DNA of 64,000 nucleotides from Candidatus Pacearchaeota archaeon (GCA_038874355.1 JAVZCO010000001.1:498159-562158), one strand, 5' to 3'. Shown: positions 52,575 to 62,161, counted from the first letter of the stretch. The notes: a model not told the origin generated them from the sequence alone. Numbers and translations are program-made.

Positions 52575-52687
52575 TTTACCTCTTTTTAATTTAAGTTAAT
52601 TAATTTAAGTTAAATTAAGTTTTTAAATTTTGCTTATAAAACCATTTGTTATATAATTCTTATATTTTTATTTTTTATCATATTTAT

Positions 52688-54511
52688 TTAATCTACTGGT
52701 GTACCGCTAACTCTTGATTGTTTTCCTGAAACTTGGCCTCCTAGTTCCATTGGTAATGATGTAAAACCAGAACCATAAATAGAAAAATGCTGTTCTGGTA
52801 AAATAGTTCCCATTCCTGCATAATAAGAATAAAATCCTCCTGCTTGATTCCAATAAGGAGCCATCATCATGCTATATAAAGGAGAGGAAAACGCTTCTAA
52901 AGAGTATGTTATTGGTGGTGTTTTAAAATGTTGCCACCAACTTGCTGCTTCTACAATTTTTTTTGCTTCATATCCTTCTTTTCCCAATTTTTCTAAAATT
53001 TCTTTTATTGGAACATTTCCCATACCCATAGGCAATTCTGTATGTTCTAAACCAAAATTATCACTTAAATGAATTTTCTTAACGAAAGGTTTTATTTTTT
53101 CTGTTTCTTTTATTATATCCTCTTTCTCATAACCATATTTTCTTAACATATTAATATGACCAACATCCCATGTAGCACCTATTATTTTTTCTGCAGCTTT
53201 TCTTGCTTCTTCTTCTGACATTCCTTCTCTTTTTGCTCTTTCTATAAAATTTTTTCTTGATTTTTCTATTAAAGCTTTTAATTCTTCTGCTGTCGAAATA
53301 GCACTACCTAATGGAGGATTTTCTATAGCTATTATAGGCGCTTTGTCTTTAAATTCTTTGTAAGATTGAAAAGCGACATTTCCAAAAGTTTCAGCAGATT
53401 TATCAATTATAAATTCATTTAATGGTTTAAACAAAGGAGGATTTTTTATTTCAGATAAAATTTTTACACCTTTTCTAATAATGTCAGAAAATTCTATTAA
53501 TTTTTCAGGATTATCTTCTATTCCTTGTTGTATTTGTTTTTCTATTTCTTTTCTATAAGAATCTAATTTTTTCTTATCTTCTTCGTCGGCATATTTATAA
53601 GCTCTGTTGTAGAGTTCTCTTAAATTATTGTAAGAATCTCTTAAAAATATTTTTGAATGATCTAGTGATTTAAAAATTTCAGAAGCTCCTTCTTTTAAAG
53701 GCTGAATTGCAGGAATATTTGGAAGGGAATCTATTTTCCCAGATGCGTAAGCTTTAAATAAATCTTCTCTAATTTCATTAATCCTATCTTTATCATAACC
53801 TGATTGTTCTAATATTCTTTTTACAGAAGAATCGATCTCTTTAACTTCTCTTTCCCCATAATGCAAATAATATTCTATGCTATTAAGAATTCTATACCAT
53901 TGCTCTTTATTTAACCTTTCCAACTCTTTTTCTTTTTCAAAACCCTCATAACCTTTTTTTTCTGGAAAAAATTTCTCTTCTCTTTTTATTTGATGTATTT
54001 GGCCAGTTGTAGGATCTACAACTAAAAAACTTTGTAATTCTTCCTTCCCTTTTTCTTTAATTTTCACTTCTTCTTGCGGCAACATAGCACTAGAATGAAA
54101 AGTAACATTAACATTTCCTTTATCAGATAAATCGACTGCTCTTTTTATAGTTGATAATATTTGTTTTTCTGCTTGTTTTCTTGCTGCTTCATTCCAGCCA
54201 TATTGTGTAAATCCAGAAGGTTCTACTAAAGGGCCGTGTAAAGTTGGTTCTACTCCTGTCAGTTTTGATAGTCTATTCATTTCTTGTAGATGATGTTTTG
54301 GAATAGAATCAAAAACTTCTGGAGAAATGCTTCCAACTTCTATAACCTTACTCCCAAAATTTATTTTATTGCTTAATTCTTGTAATTGATTTGCAGTTCT
54401 TGCATCTAAAGTGATTCCTGATGCTTGATATGCAGGTAAAACATATCCTGTTGAATAAGGGCTTCTGAATGGTTCTAGATTATTTCCTTCATAAAAAAAT
54501 TCATATGCCAT
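52688..54511 (-). CDS. Xylose isomerase/endonuclease IV-like TIM-barrel protein with large insertion
   Basis: 607 residues. The full AP-endonuclease-2-type metal ligand set is visible: LHGPLVEPSG, VTFHSSAML, AIENPPLGS, GATWDVGHINML, KKIHLSDNFGLEH. A helical insert of about 200 residues (about 190-390) splits the barrel, and a Gly/Tyr/Met-rich tail of about 60 residues follows. The metal site suggests an active enzyme, either sugar isomerase or nuclease. Its position before the K/E-rich and 528-residue genes suggests a shared function. Substrate unknown. Confidence 0.75.
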   Translation of the reverse strand: MAYEFFYEGNNLEPFRSPYSTGYVLPAYQASGITLDARTANQLQELSNKINFGSKVIEVGSISPEVFDSIPKHHLQEMNRLSKLTGVEPTLHGPLVEPSGFTQYGWNEAARKQAEKQILSTIKRAVDLSDKGNVNVTFHSSAMLPQEEVKIKEKGKEELQSFLVVDPTTGQIHQIKREEKFFPEKKGYEGFEKEKELERLNKEQWYRILNSIEYYLHYGEREVKEIDSSVKRILEQSGYDKDRINEIREDLFKAYASGKIDSLPNIPAIQPLKEGASEIFKSLDHSKIFLRDSYNNLRELYNRAYKYADEEDKKKLDSYRKEIEKQIQQGIEDNPEKLIEFSDIIRKGVKILSEIKNPPLFKPLNEFIIDKSAETFGNVAFQSYKEFKDKAPIIAIENPPLGSAISTAEELKALIEKSRKNFIERAKREGMSEEEARKAAEKIIGATWDVGHINMLRKYGYEKEDIIKETEKIKPFVKKIHLSDNFGLEHTELPMGMGNVPIKEILEKLGKEGYEAKKIVEAASWWQHFKTPPITYSLEAFSSPLYSMMMAPYWNQAGGFYSYYAGMGTILPEQHFSIYGSGFTSLPMELGGQVSGKQSRVSGTPVD

Positions 54512-54543
54512 CTCTTTTTAATATTTTTACTTATTTTAAGAAG

Positions 54544-55200
54544 TTATTCGAGTTTAAAATTCTTTCTTTTTATTCTTTTTTTTTCAAAAGGTAGTTTTGT
54601 ATCTTCTAATATGTCATTTTGCTTTATATCAATATAAGATTTTATTTTTGTCTCATTTTTCTTTTCCCATACTACATGATGTTGCAAATTTAATTTATCT
54701 AAATGAACTAAGTTTGTATTATCAAAAAAATCGTTTGTAAATGAATCTGTTACTAGAGACATTCTTTTTTCTTTATCTTCATTTTCTCTTGAAATTATGT
54801 AGTAATCACTTTTTTTATAATTCATTAAATCATATTTATCATATTGTTTTTTGATATTAGAATAATTAAAAGACATATCGTCTTTATTTGATTTTGTATT
54901 ATTTAAATTTGATTCATCAATTGTTATTTCTTCTAAATTAATATTTTTATTTGATATTAAAACAGGCGCAATTCTTTCTATAAAAAATCCTTCTGAAGAG
55001 GAATTATTAAATAAACCAATTTCATTAAAATCTTCTATTTTATTTTCTTTTATTTCTTCTTCATTTTTTAATTCTTTTATTTCCTTTTTATCTTCTGATA
55101 TTTCTTTATTTTCAGTTTCTTCTTTTATTTCATTTTTTTGTTCTTTTTCTTTATTTTTTTCTTTTCTATTTTTTTCTCTATTTTCTTTCTTTTTTATCAT
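54544..55200 (-). CDS. Low-complexity Lys/Glu-rich protein
   Basis: 218 residues. The first ~55 are almost only Lys, Glu, Asn and Arg. The rest is acidic and Asn/Asp-rich, with scattered aromatics and no fold-like pattern. Probably largely disordered, acting as a linker or chaperone. It lies between the 607- and 528-residue protein genes on the same strand. Real gene status is supported by position and frame length rather than by homology. Confidence 0.5.
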   Translation of the reverse strand: MIKKKENREKNRKEKNKEKEQKNEIKEETENKEISEDKKEIKELKNEEEIKENKIEDFNEIGLFNNSSSEGFFIERIAPVLISNKNINLEEITIDESNLNNTKSNKDDMSFNYSNIKKQYDKYDLMNYKKSDYYIISRENEDKEKRMSLVTDSFTNDFFDNTNLVHLDKLNLQHHVVWEKKNETKIKSYIDIKQNDILEDTKLPFEKKRIKRKNFKLE

Positions 55201-55245
55201 TTTTATATATATACTTATTTTTTATTAAAATTAAAAAACTAAAGA

Positions 55246-56832
55246 TTATACAAATTCTCCATAACCAGGATGAGCTGCCCAACCTCTTGATTTCTTAAAC
55301 TTATCAAAAAAATTCCAAGAAGCTTCTGCTGCTTCTTCTTGTGCTATTTTTCTTAATATTTTTTCATAGAAATTATCTGGCTTTATTAATAATTCTTGTT
55401 TTTTTTCTTTTTTGTTAATTTTTTCTTTTCTATTTTTTTTTTCTGATGTGGATTTATTATAAAATCCAAACAATGCTAAAAAAGGATTTACATCAGTTAT
55501 TTCATTTTTTTCTCCTTCTTTTTCCCTTTCATCACTTAAAAAATATTCTATATCATCTTTTAATTCATTTATAGCTTCTTCTGTCATTCCAGAAGCCAAT
55601 TTTAAAGTTTCATTAAAACTAGATTCATTTATTTTTTCTTTTAATAGTTTTATCTCTTCACTATTTAAAGCAAAAGATTGTATATGAACTTCTGCTCTTC
55701 CAGAATAAGATATTCCTCCACGAGCTGTTTGAACAGGATAACTTCTAAAAATAAAATCAATAAAAACACAAGCATAATAATCTCTCTTAAAAGAAATTTT
55801 TTCAAAAACTTCTGGTAACATTTTATTTTTTCCATAAATTAAATCTTTTGGATCAATTTTCTTTTGAGTAAATAAAAGCATCTCTAAAACTATAGTATTA
55901 AAGGCTGTAACTAAATATGGATTTGTTATGTTAAAATTTCTTTGTTCTAATTGAGCTGCTGCTTTTAGATAAGGCTGTGCCCATTTTGTATATAATTTTA
56001 AAGAGTTTAATTGCGATTTTAGATATGCTCTTTCAATATTGTATCTTTTAGTTAACTCTGCATAACTTCTTTTTTTCCATTCCAAAAATTCTGCTATTCT
56101 TGGTTTTAATAATCTTTTAACTCTATCATTTAAATCTAAATAATCTACCTCTTTAGGATCATTAACCAACATAAAAGCATCTCTTAAAGTAACAAAATTT
56201 AGATCTCCTCTTGTTAAAGCATTAATACTTCCAATTCCTCTTTTAATATCTACATTATCTAGCCATATTTGTTTTAAAGCCAATAATCCAGCTTCTCTTT
56301 CTGCTTTATTTTTACTCTCTGATTTTTTGTAGTGGTCTAATCTTATTTCAAATTCCTTCAAATCATAAATTATGTTTAAAATACTTTTTATTAATACACC
56401 AATAGTTTGCATTATTTTCATTATTTCTTCTTGCATTCTTGTAGCTTTTCCCATTAGTTCAGAAAAATTTCCAGATCCAGGTGTAGCAGAAAAATTATCT
56501 ATTAATTTTTCAAATTTACCCCCACTATCTTGTAAAAAATCAACTATCCAAAAATAAATAGGTTCTAATGCCTCCATAGAAGAATCAAAAACTATTTTAT
56601 GATATTCTGTTTCTCTTTCTGGGCATATTTCTGGCTCAATAGGTTCTGCTTTTTCTACAGCTTCCCAAAATTTTCCTTCTCTTAAAAGTTGTTTTACTTT
56701 TAAAGCTGCCTTTTTCTTACAATAAATATCTGGACTAACAGTAGCAATTAATTTAGCTATAAAATTCATTTCTTCAAAAACTTTATCACGAGCTTCTCTT
56801 TCTTCAGAAGGTAATTCTATTGGATTTGCCAT
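55246..56832 (-). CDS. Conserved-looking helical protein of unknown function
   Basis: 528 residues, soluble and mostly helical, with a middle part of mixed alpha/beta character (DYYACVFIDFIFRSYPVQTARGG-type stretch near 360-385) and a C-terminal end VGWAAHPGYG-like motif after a coil (ASWNFFDKFKKSRGWAAHP). No membrane segment. The leader before the ATG carries AAAAAGAGGAG, suggesting efficient translation. I do not recognise it; it may belong to a DPANN-specific family. Confidence 0.65.
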   Translation of the reverse strand: MANPIELPSEEREARDKVFEEMNFIAKLIATVSPDIYCKKKAALKVKQLLREGKFWEAVEKAEPIEPEICPERETEYHKIVFDSSMEALEPIYFWIVDFLQDSGGKFEKLIDNFSATPGSGNFSELMGKATRMQEEIMKIMQTIGVLIKSILNIIYDLKEFEIRLDHYKKSESKNKAEREAGLLALKQIWLDNVDIKRGIGSINALTRGDLNFVTLRDAFMLVNDPKEVDYLDLNDRVKRLLKPRIAEFLEWKKRSYAELTKRYNIERAYLKSQLNSLKLYTKWAQPYLKAAAQLEQRNFNITNPYLVTAFNTIVLEMLLFTQKKIDPKDLIYGKNKMLPEVFEKISFKRDYYACVFIDFIFRSYPVQTARGGISYSGRAEVHIQSFALNSEEIKLLKEKINESSFNETLKLASGMTEEAINELKDDIEYFLSDEREKEGEKNEITDVNPFLALFGFYNKSTSEKKNRKEKINKKEKKQELLIKPDNFYEKILRKIAQEEAAEASWNFFDKFKKSRGWAAHPGYGEFV

Positions 56833-56950
56833 TCTCCTCTTTTTATACTACAAATAAAAGAATTCTTATTTAAAAAAGCTTTGTTTTTTTAGTTGCATAA
56901 GTTTACTAAGGTTTTATTAGTTCGCTAAATCTTTATCAATTATATTTTTT

Positions 56951-56967
56951 TCTCTTCAGTTAAGAGA
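56951..56967. promoter_or_regulatory. Inverted repeat between divergent genes
   Basis: TCTCTT-CAGTT-AAGAGA in the 237-base divergent gap (56833-57069), 102 bases from the 57070 start. T-runs lie on both sides. It could be an operator or a bidirectional terminator; nothing else is seen in the gap apart from TATA-like sequence near 57040. Confidence 0.35.
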
Positions 56968-57069
56968 ATCTTTTTCTAATTTAGTTTTTGATATTCTTTG
57001 ATTATATTTATAATAAGATATTTATTAAAATTTAGTTAAGTTTAAATATAAATATTACTAAACAGATAT

Positions 57070-57423
57070 ATGTTTTTTAGAAGAAAAAGAGATAAAATTA
57101 TAGATTTAACACCATTAGAAAGAATAAGAAAAAAGAAAGAACAAAGTGAATACCAGAAAAATGTAATACAAGAGGATTTAACTGCACAAACAACTACTCA
57201 ACAAAATTCAGATATATTTTCTTCTTTTTCTGCACTAGCAACTAATGAAAATTTTGATTCTCAAAATGAAAATTATTTTTCTAAACAAGAAGATAATGTA
57301 AAGGAAAATATTAAATTAAAAGAAATAGAAGAAAGAATAGATAAATTAAGCAGAAGAATTTATTCTTTAGTTGATAGGGTAGATTTATTAGAAAAGAAAG
57401 TTAGAAGATTAGAAGGAAGTTAA
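57070..57423 (+). CDS. Hypothetical protein with C-terminal coiled coil
   Basis: 117 residues: a basic N-terminus (FFRRKRDKIIDLTPLERIRKKK), a Ser/Gln/Asn-rich middle that is probably disordered, and a strongly predicted coiled coil (about 80-116, IEERIDKLSRRIYSLVDRVDLLEKK). It lies 40 bases before gltX and may share its transcript. Function unknown. Confidence 0.65.
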   Translation: MFFRRKRDKIIDLTPLERIRKKKEQSEYQKNVIQEDLTAQTTTQQNSDIFSSFSALATNENFDSQNENYFSKQEDNVKENIKLKEIEERIDKLSRRIYSLVDRVDLLEKKVRRLEGS

Positions 57424-57463
57424 ATAATTTTAATAAATAAAATTTTAAAAAGATAAAATTAAT

Positions 57464-59164
57464 ATGAAATCCAAAATAAAAAAAGAAAAAACAAAAAAAG
57501 AAAATTGGGAAGAGCTTATTTATGCATATGCTTTAAAAAATGCTATAGAACATAATGGAAAAGCTATTTCTAATTTTGTTTTATCTCCTCTATTTCAACA
57601 TGGTTTAAAAAAAGATAAAATAAAAGAAATTTTTCTTAAAATAGAAGAGATAGTAAAAAAAGTAAATTCTTTAAGTGAAGAAGAACAAATCCATGAATTT
57701 AATAAAATAAGTAATAAAATCACTAAAATAAATAAAAAAGAAAAAAAAGAGAAAGATATTTTAAGAAAAATAAAAAAGAAAAATAAAAAAATTGTTACAA
57801 GAATTGCTCCAGAACCAAGTAAATTTTGTCATATCGGCCATGCTTTATCTTTTTTATTAAATTATTTATATGCTAAAGAAAATAAAGGAAAATGTTATTT
57901 AAGATTTGAAGATACTAATCCAGATAAAGAATCTCAAGAATATGTTGAAGCTATGAAAGAAGATATTATAAATTATTTAGGTATAAAACCAGATAAAATT
58001 ACTTTTGTTTCTGATGACATGTTAAAACTTTACAAATATGCTGAAGAATTAATAAAAAAAGAAAAAGCTTATGTTTGTTTTTGCCCAAGAGATAAAATAA
58101 AGAATTTAAGAAAATTGGGTGTAGAATGTTCTTGTAGGAAAAAAAACAAGAGGCAGAATTTAATAGAATGGAGAAGAATGATCAAAGGAATATACAAAGA
58201 AGGAGAAGCAACATTAAGAGCAATAGGAGATATGCAAAGTTTAAATTATGTTATGCGTGATCCTGTACTTTTTAGAATAGTAGAAAAAGAACATTTTAAA
58301 CAAAAAAATAAATATGCTGCTTGGCCGACCTATGATTTTTATAATCCAATAGAAGATAGTTTAATGAATATAACTCATGTTTTAAGAAGTAATGAATTTG
58401 AAGTAAGAGCAGAATTTCATGATTATTTAAGAAAAATTCTTAATTTAAAAAAACCAGAAATAATACAATATGGAAGATTTAATGTGATTGGAGCAATAAC
58501 AAAAGGAAGAGAAATTTTAGAGCTTATAAAATCAAAAAAATATATTGGATGGGATGATCCTAGGTTAGTAACATTAAAAGCATTAAGAAGAAGGGGTATA
58601 GTAAAAGAAACTTTTTATGAATTAATAAAGCAAATTGGTTTAGAAAAAAAACAAGCAAATATAGATTTTAATATTATTGCTGCAATAAATCGTAAAATTA
58701 TTGACAAAAAAGCAAAAAGATATTCCTTTGTAGCAAATCCTATTTCATTAAAAATTGAAAATAAACCAAATATAAAAGAAATTGAAGTTAAGATTCATCC
58801 AGAAAAAAAAGAAAAAAGAAAAATAAAAATAAAAGAAAATATTTTTATTTCTCAAGAAGATTATGAAAAATATTTAGAAAAAGAAGTTAGATTAATGCAT
58901 CTTTACAATATAAGAATAGAAAAAGAAAAAGCTATATTTACAAGTTTAGAAAATAAAGAAGAACTACCAAAAATAAACTGGGTATCAGAATTTGTAAAAG
59001 CAAAAGTGTTAATGGATAATGCAGAATGGGTAAATGGTTATGCTTCTTCCGATATAAAGAAATTGAAAAAAAATGAAATAATACAATTTGAAAGATTTGG
59101 TTTTGTAAGATTCGATAATATAAATAAAAATAAAGAATACGAATTTTGGTTTGCACATAGATAA
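57464..59164 (+). CDS. gltX: Archaeal-type glutamyl-tRNA synthetase
   Basis: 566 residues, class Ic. HIGH motif in APEPSKFCHIGHALS, then LRFEDTNP, and the GWDDPRL block before ALRRRGI that is shared by archaeal GluRS and GlnRS. A C-terminal beta-barrel anticodon domain follows. The usual LSKRK (KMSKS) site is altered to ITKGRE. An unrelated ~95-residue helical N-terminus is typical of archaeal GluRS. It probably also charges tRNA-Gln when a GatDE amidotransferase is present. Confidence 0.93.
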   Translation: MKSKIKKEKTKKENWEELIYAYALKNAIEHNGKAISNFVLSPLFQHGLKKDKIKEIFLKIEEIVKKVNSLSEEEQIHEFNKISNKITKINKKEKKEKDILRKIKKKNKKIVTRIAPEPSKFCHIGHALSFLLNYLYAKENKGKCYLRFEDTNPDKESQEYVEAMKEDIINYLGIKPDKITFVSDDMLKLYKYAEELIKKEKAYVCFCPRDKIKNLRKLGVECSCRKKNKRQNLIEWRRMIKGIYKEGEATLRAIGDMQSLNYVMRDPVLFRIVEKEHFKQKNKYAAWPTYDFYNPIEDSLMNITHVLRSNEFEVRAEFHDYLRKILNLKKPEIIQYGRFNVIGAITKGREILELIKSKKYIGWDDPRLVTLKALRRRGIVKETFYELIKQIGLEKKQANIDFNIIAAINRKIIDKKAKRYSFVANPISLKIENKPNIKEIEVKIHPEKKEKRKIKIKENIFISQEDYEKYLEKEVRLMHLYNIRIEKEKAIFTSLENKEELPKINWVSEFVKAKVLMDNAEWVNGYASSDIKKLKKNEIIQFERFGFVRFDNINKNKEYEFWFAHR

Positions 59165-59272
59165 AAAATAAAAAATATAATATAAAATAAGTAAAAATAG
59201 GGTAAACAAAACTTTTATAAATACTAATTCTAAATATATTTATCCAATGAACTAAAATAAAGGAAGGAAAAA

Positions 59273-59560
59273 ATGTCTTCTGGATACGAACTTGTAGAAA
59301 AAGCAAGAAAAACTGGAAAAATAGAGAAAGGTGTAAATGAAGTTACAAAAGCAATAGAAAGAGGAACAGCAAAAATAGTGGTAATTGCAAAAGATGTAAA
59401 TCCAAAAGAAATAATACAACATATACCAATTCTTTGCAAAGAAAAAAACATAAGATTAGAAGAAGTAGATAGTAAAGAAAAACTTGGAGCAGCAGCTGGT
59501 TTAAATGTTGCTTGTTCATCAGTAGCTATAATTGAATTAGAAGAAACAAAGAAGAAATAA
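59273..59560 (+). CDS. rpl7ae: Ribosomal protein L7Ae (eL8)
   Basis: 95 residues. L7Ae binds kink-turn RNA in the ribosome, in box C/D and H/ACA sRNPs and in RNase P. Recognised by [33 protein letters not shown] and LCKEKNIR...LGAAAG. TATA box at about 59211-59222; unlike many neighbours it has a ~30-base leader with a purine-rich site (AAGGAAGGA). First gene of the eS28-eL24 operon. Confidence 0.97.
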   Translation: MSSGYELVEKARKTGKIEKGVNEVTKAIERGTAKIVVIAKDVNPKEIIQHIPILCKEKNIRLEEVDSKEKLGAAAGLNVACSSVAIIELEETKKK

Positions 59561-59593
59561 AAATAATTATTTTTAAGATTAGTTATTTTTAAG

Positions 59594-59884
59594 ATGGGAA
59601 GTGATAAAAAAAGAGTTAAAGAAGTAAAAACAGAAACAATAAAAATAGAAAAAAAAGAAAATATTGCTGTTCCTGCTTTAGTAGAAGAAATACTTGGAAG
59701 AACAGGTTTTCGAGGAGAAATAACTCAAGTTAAATGCAGAATAATGGAAGGAAGAGAAAAGGGAAAACAATTAAGAAGAAATGTGAAAGGACCTATACAA
59801 TTAAATGATATTCTTATGTTAAGAGAAACTGAAATTGAAGCAAGACCAATAAAAAGTAAAGTAACAAAAGGAGCATTTAGTTAA
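59594..59884 (+). CDS. rps28e: Ribosomal protein eS28
   Basis: 96 residues. Small-subunit protein with [35 protein letters not shown] and the C-terminal [10 protein letters not shown] signature. The first 30 residues are a lysine-rich extension. It is followed after one base by the eL24 gene. Confidence 0.97.
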   Translation: MGSDKKRVKEVKTETIKIEKKENIAVPALVEEILGRTGFRGEITQVKCRIMEGREKGKQLRRNVKGPIQLNDILMLRETEIEARPIKSKVTKGAFS

Positions 59885-59885
59885 A

Positions 59886-60053
59886 ATGCCAAAATGTAGC
59901 TATTGTAAAAAAGAATACGAATTTCCAAGAGGAATAACTTTAGTTAATAGTAATACTGGCCATATTTCATATTTTTGTTCAAGAAAATGTAGGAAATATT
60001 CTGAAATGAATAGAAAAAAAGGAAAATGGTCTTCTTCTAAAAAAGAAGAATAA
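59886..60053 (+). CDS. rpl24e: Ribosomal protein eL24
   Basis: 55 residues. Zinc-finger protein of the large subunit: C4 and C7 (KCSYCKKEY) with C31 and C35 (YFCSRKCRKY) in treble-clef order, plus PRGITLV and a short basic tail. It overlaps nothing; the start is fixed by spacing of one base after the eS28 stop. Last gene of the operon. Confidence 0.95.
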   Translation: MPKCSYCKKEYEFPRGITLVNSNTGHISYFCSRKCRKYSEMNRKKGKWSSSKKEE

Positions 60054-60070
60054 AAAAATTTCTATTAAAC

Positions 60071-60107
60071 TTCGTCGAAATTTCGTCGACGAAAATTAAT
60101 TTTTTAT
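60071..60107 (+). terminator. Probable terminator of the L7Ae-eS28-eL24 operon
   Basis: TTCGTCG (60071) can pair with CGACGAA (60087), and 60081-60094 (TTTCGTCGACGAAA) is itself a perfect palindrome. T-rich runs follow immediately (TTAATTTTTTATAAATTTT). Placed 17 bases after the eL24 stop. Confidence 0.5.
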
Positions 60108-60174
60108 AAATTTTGCATTATTAAGGCTTATAAAGTTAAAATTTTAGAAGCAAACTTTTTAAATATAGTTTTCT

Positions 60175-60208
60175 CCTTAAATAAGGATTTGAGGTGATAA
60201 ACTCAAAT
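60175..60208 (+). promoter_or_regulatory. Two inverted repeats in the gyrB leader/promoter region
   Basis: CCTTA-AA-TAAGG (60175-60186) is followed directly by ATTTGAG-GTGATAAA-CTCAAAT (60187-60208), a perfect 7-bp stem with 8-base loop. A TATA-like box (TTTTAAATATAG, 60157-60168) would put the start of transcription on or just before them, so they could be operators or an RNA hairpin in the leader. Confidence 0.45.
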
Positions 60209-60256
60209 TTCTAATAAAAAATAAAAGATAAATTAACTTAGACAAAAATATTTAAA

Positions 60257-62161
60257 ATGCAAGAAGAAAAAAACAAGAAAAATTATACTGCTGATGATAT
60301 TAAAGTTTTAGATGGTTTAGAAGGTGTAAGAAAAAGACCTGCTATGTATATAGGAAGTACGGGAAAAGAAGGATTACATCATTTAGTTTATGAAATAGTG
60401 GATAATAGTGTTGATGAAGCACTAGCAGGATTTTGTAATAAGATTATAGTTATACTAGAAAAAGATGGTTCTGTTATAGTAGAAGATAACGGTAGAGGAA
60501 TTCCTGTAGAAAAACATAAACAAACAGGAAAAAGCACAGTAGAAACAGTTATGACAATTCTTCATGCAGGAGGAAAATTTGAACATAAAGCATACATTAT
60601 TTCTGGAGGTTTGCATGGAGTTGGAGCAAGTGTTGTTAATGCTCTCTGTAAAAAATTTATTGTTACAGTAAAAAGAGATGGTAAAATATGGCAACAAGAA
60701 TTTTCTAGAGGAAAACCAAAAACAGAATTAAAGATTGTTGGAAAGTCAAAAGATGAAAAAGAAACAGGAACTATAATTCAATTCTGGCCGGATGAAGAAA
60801 TTTTTTCTACATTAAATTTTGATTATTCCCTTTTATTAAATAGACTTAGAGAAATTGCTTTTTTAACTCCGGGATTAAAAATTATTTTAAAAGATGAGAT
60901 AAAAAATAGAAAAGAAGAATTATTATTTGAAGGAGGATTAATAGAATTTGTGAAATGGCTTAACAGAGGAAAAGAAGTTTTACATAAACCAATTTACTTT
61001 AAAAAACAAACAGATGATACAATAATAGAAGTTGCAATACAATATAATGCATCTTATAATGATAATATTTATGGTTTTGTTAATACTATTAATACAATAG
61101 AAGGAGGAACTCACATCGTAGGATTTAAAACAGCTTTGACAAGAGTTATAAACAATTATGCTACTAAAAATAAAATAATAAAAACCGAAACTATTACAGG
61201 AGATGATACAAAAGAAGGATTAACTGCTGTTATTTCTTTAAGGATTAAAGATCCGCAATTTGAAGGACAGACAAAAACAAAACTTGGAAATAGCGAAATT
61301 AAAGGATTTGTTGATTCTGTTGTAACCTCTTTCTTAAACCAATTTTTTGAAGAAAATCCTTCCATAGCAAAAAAAATAACAGAAAAAGTTGCACAAGCAA
61401 GTAAAGCAAGAGAAGCTGCAAAAAAAGCTCGTGATTTAGTAAGAAGAAAAAATGCTTTTAATGTTAGTGGTTTACCAGGAAAATTAGCAGATTGTTCTTC
61501 TAACAAAGTTGAAGAGACAGAACTTTTTATTGTTGAGGGGGAAAGTGCTGGTGGTTCTAGCAAAATGGGAAGAAATAAAGAATTTCAAGCTATTTTACCA
61601 CTAAAAGGAAAAATATTAAATGTAGAAAAAGCCCAACCAATAAAAGTTTTAAGCAATGAAGAAATCGCAAATTTAATAACTGCAATTGGAACAGGAATTG
61701 GAGATGAATTTAATATAGAAAAATTAAGATATGGAAAAATAATAATAATGACAGATGCCGATGTTGATGGCCAACATATAAAAACATTATTATTAACTTT
61801 CTTTTATAGATACATGCCGCAATTGATAGAAAATGGAAAAATTTATGTGGCCGTACCTCCTTTATATAAAGTAAGAAAAGATAAAGATTATTATATCTAT
61901 TCTGATAAAGAATTAAAAATTTTATTAGATAAAATACAAAGTAAGAATGTTAATGTTCAACGCTTTAAAGGGCTTGGAGAAATGAACCCGCAACAATTAT
62001 GGGAAACTACAATGAATCCAAAAACACGAATATTAAGAAGAATAACTATAGAAGATGCAATTGAAGCAAATGAAACAATAAGTGTATTAATGGGAGATGA
62101 TGTTCAGCCAAGAAAAGAATTTATAGAAGAACATGCAAAAGAAGCTAATTTAGATTTATAA
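60257..62161 (+). CDS. gyrB: DNA gyrase subunit B
   Basis: 634 residues. GHKL ATPase (YEIVDNSVDEALAG, EDNGRGIPV, ISGGLHGVGASVVNAL), transducer with YVNTINTIEGGTH-like strand, then TOPRIM domain with EGESAGGS and DADVDG. Together with GyrA it introduces negative supercoils. Gyrase in archaea is of bacterial origin and, once gained, usually essential. The gyrA start lies 53 bases after its stop, in the same direction. Confidence 0.97.
   Translation: MQEEKNKKNYTADDIKVLDGLEGVRKRPAMYIGSTGKEGLHHLVYEIVDNSVDEALAGFCNKIIVILEKDGSVIVEDNGRGIPVEKHKQTGKSTVETVMTILHAGGKFEHKAYIISGGLHGVGASVVNALCKKFIVTVKRDGKIWQQEFSRGKPKTELKIVGKSKDEKETGTIIQFWPDEEIFSTLNFDYSLLLNRLREIAFLTPGLKIILKDEIKNRKEELLFEGGLIEFVKWLNRGKEVLHKPIYFKKQTDDTIIEVAIQYNASYNDNIYGFVNTINTIEGGTHIVGFKTALTRVINNYATKNKIIKTETITGDDTKEGLTAVISLRIKDPQFEGQTKTKLGNSEIKGFVDSVVTSFLNQFFEENPSIAKKITEKVAQASKAREAAKKARDLVRRKNAFNVSGLPGKLADCSSNKVEETELFIVEGESAGGSSKMGRNKEFQAILPLKGKILNVEKAQPIKVLSNEEIANLITAIGTGIGDEFNIEKLRYGKIIIMTDADVDGQHIKTLLLTFFYRYMPQLIENGKIYVAVPPLYKVRKDKDYYIYSDKELKILLDKIQSKNVNVQRFKGLGEMNPQQLWETTMNPKTRILRRITIEDAIEANETISVLMGDDVQPRKEFIEEHAKEANLDL

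Noticed and set aside
59247-59255. Minimal uORF (Met-Asn-stop) in the L7Ae leader
   Set aside because: Three-codon ORFs are expected by chance in AT-rich leaders, and no kink-turn could be confirmed beside it.
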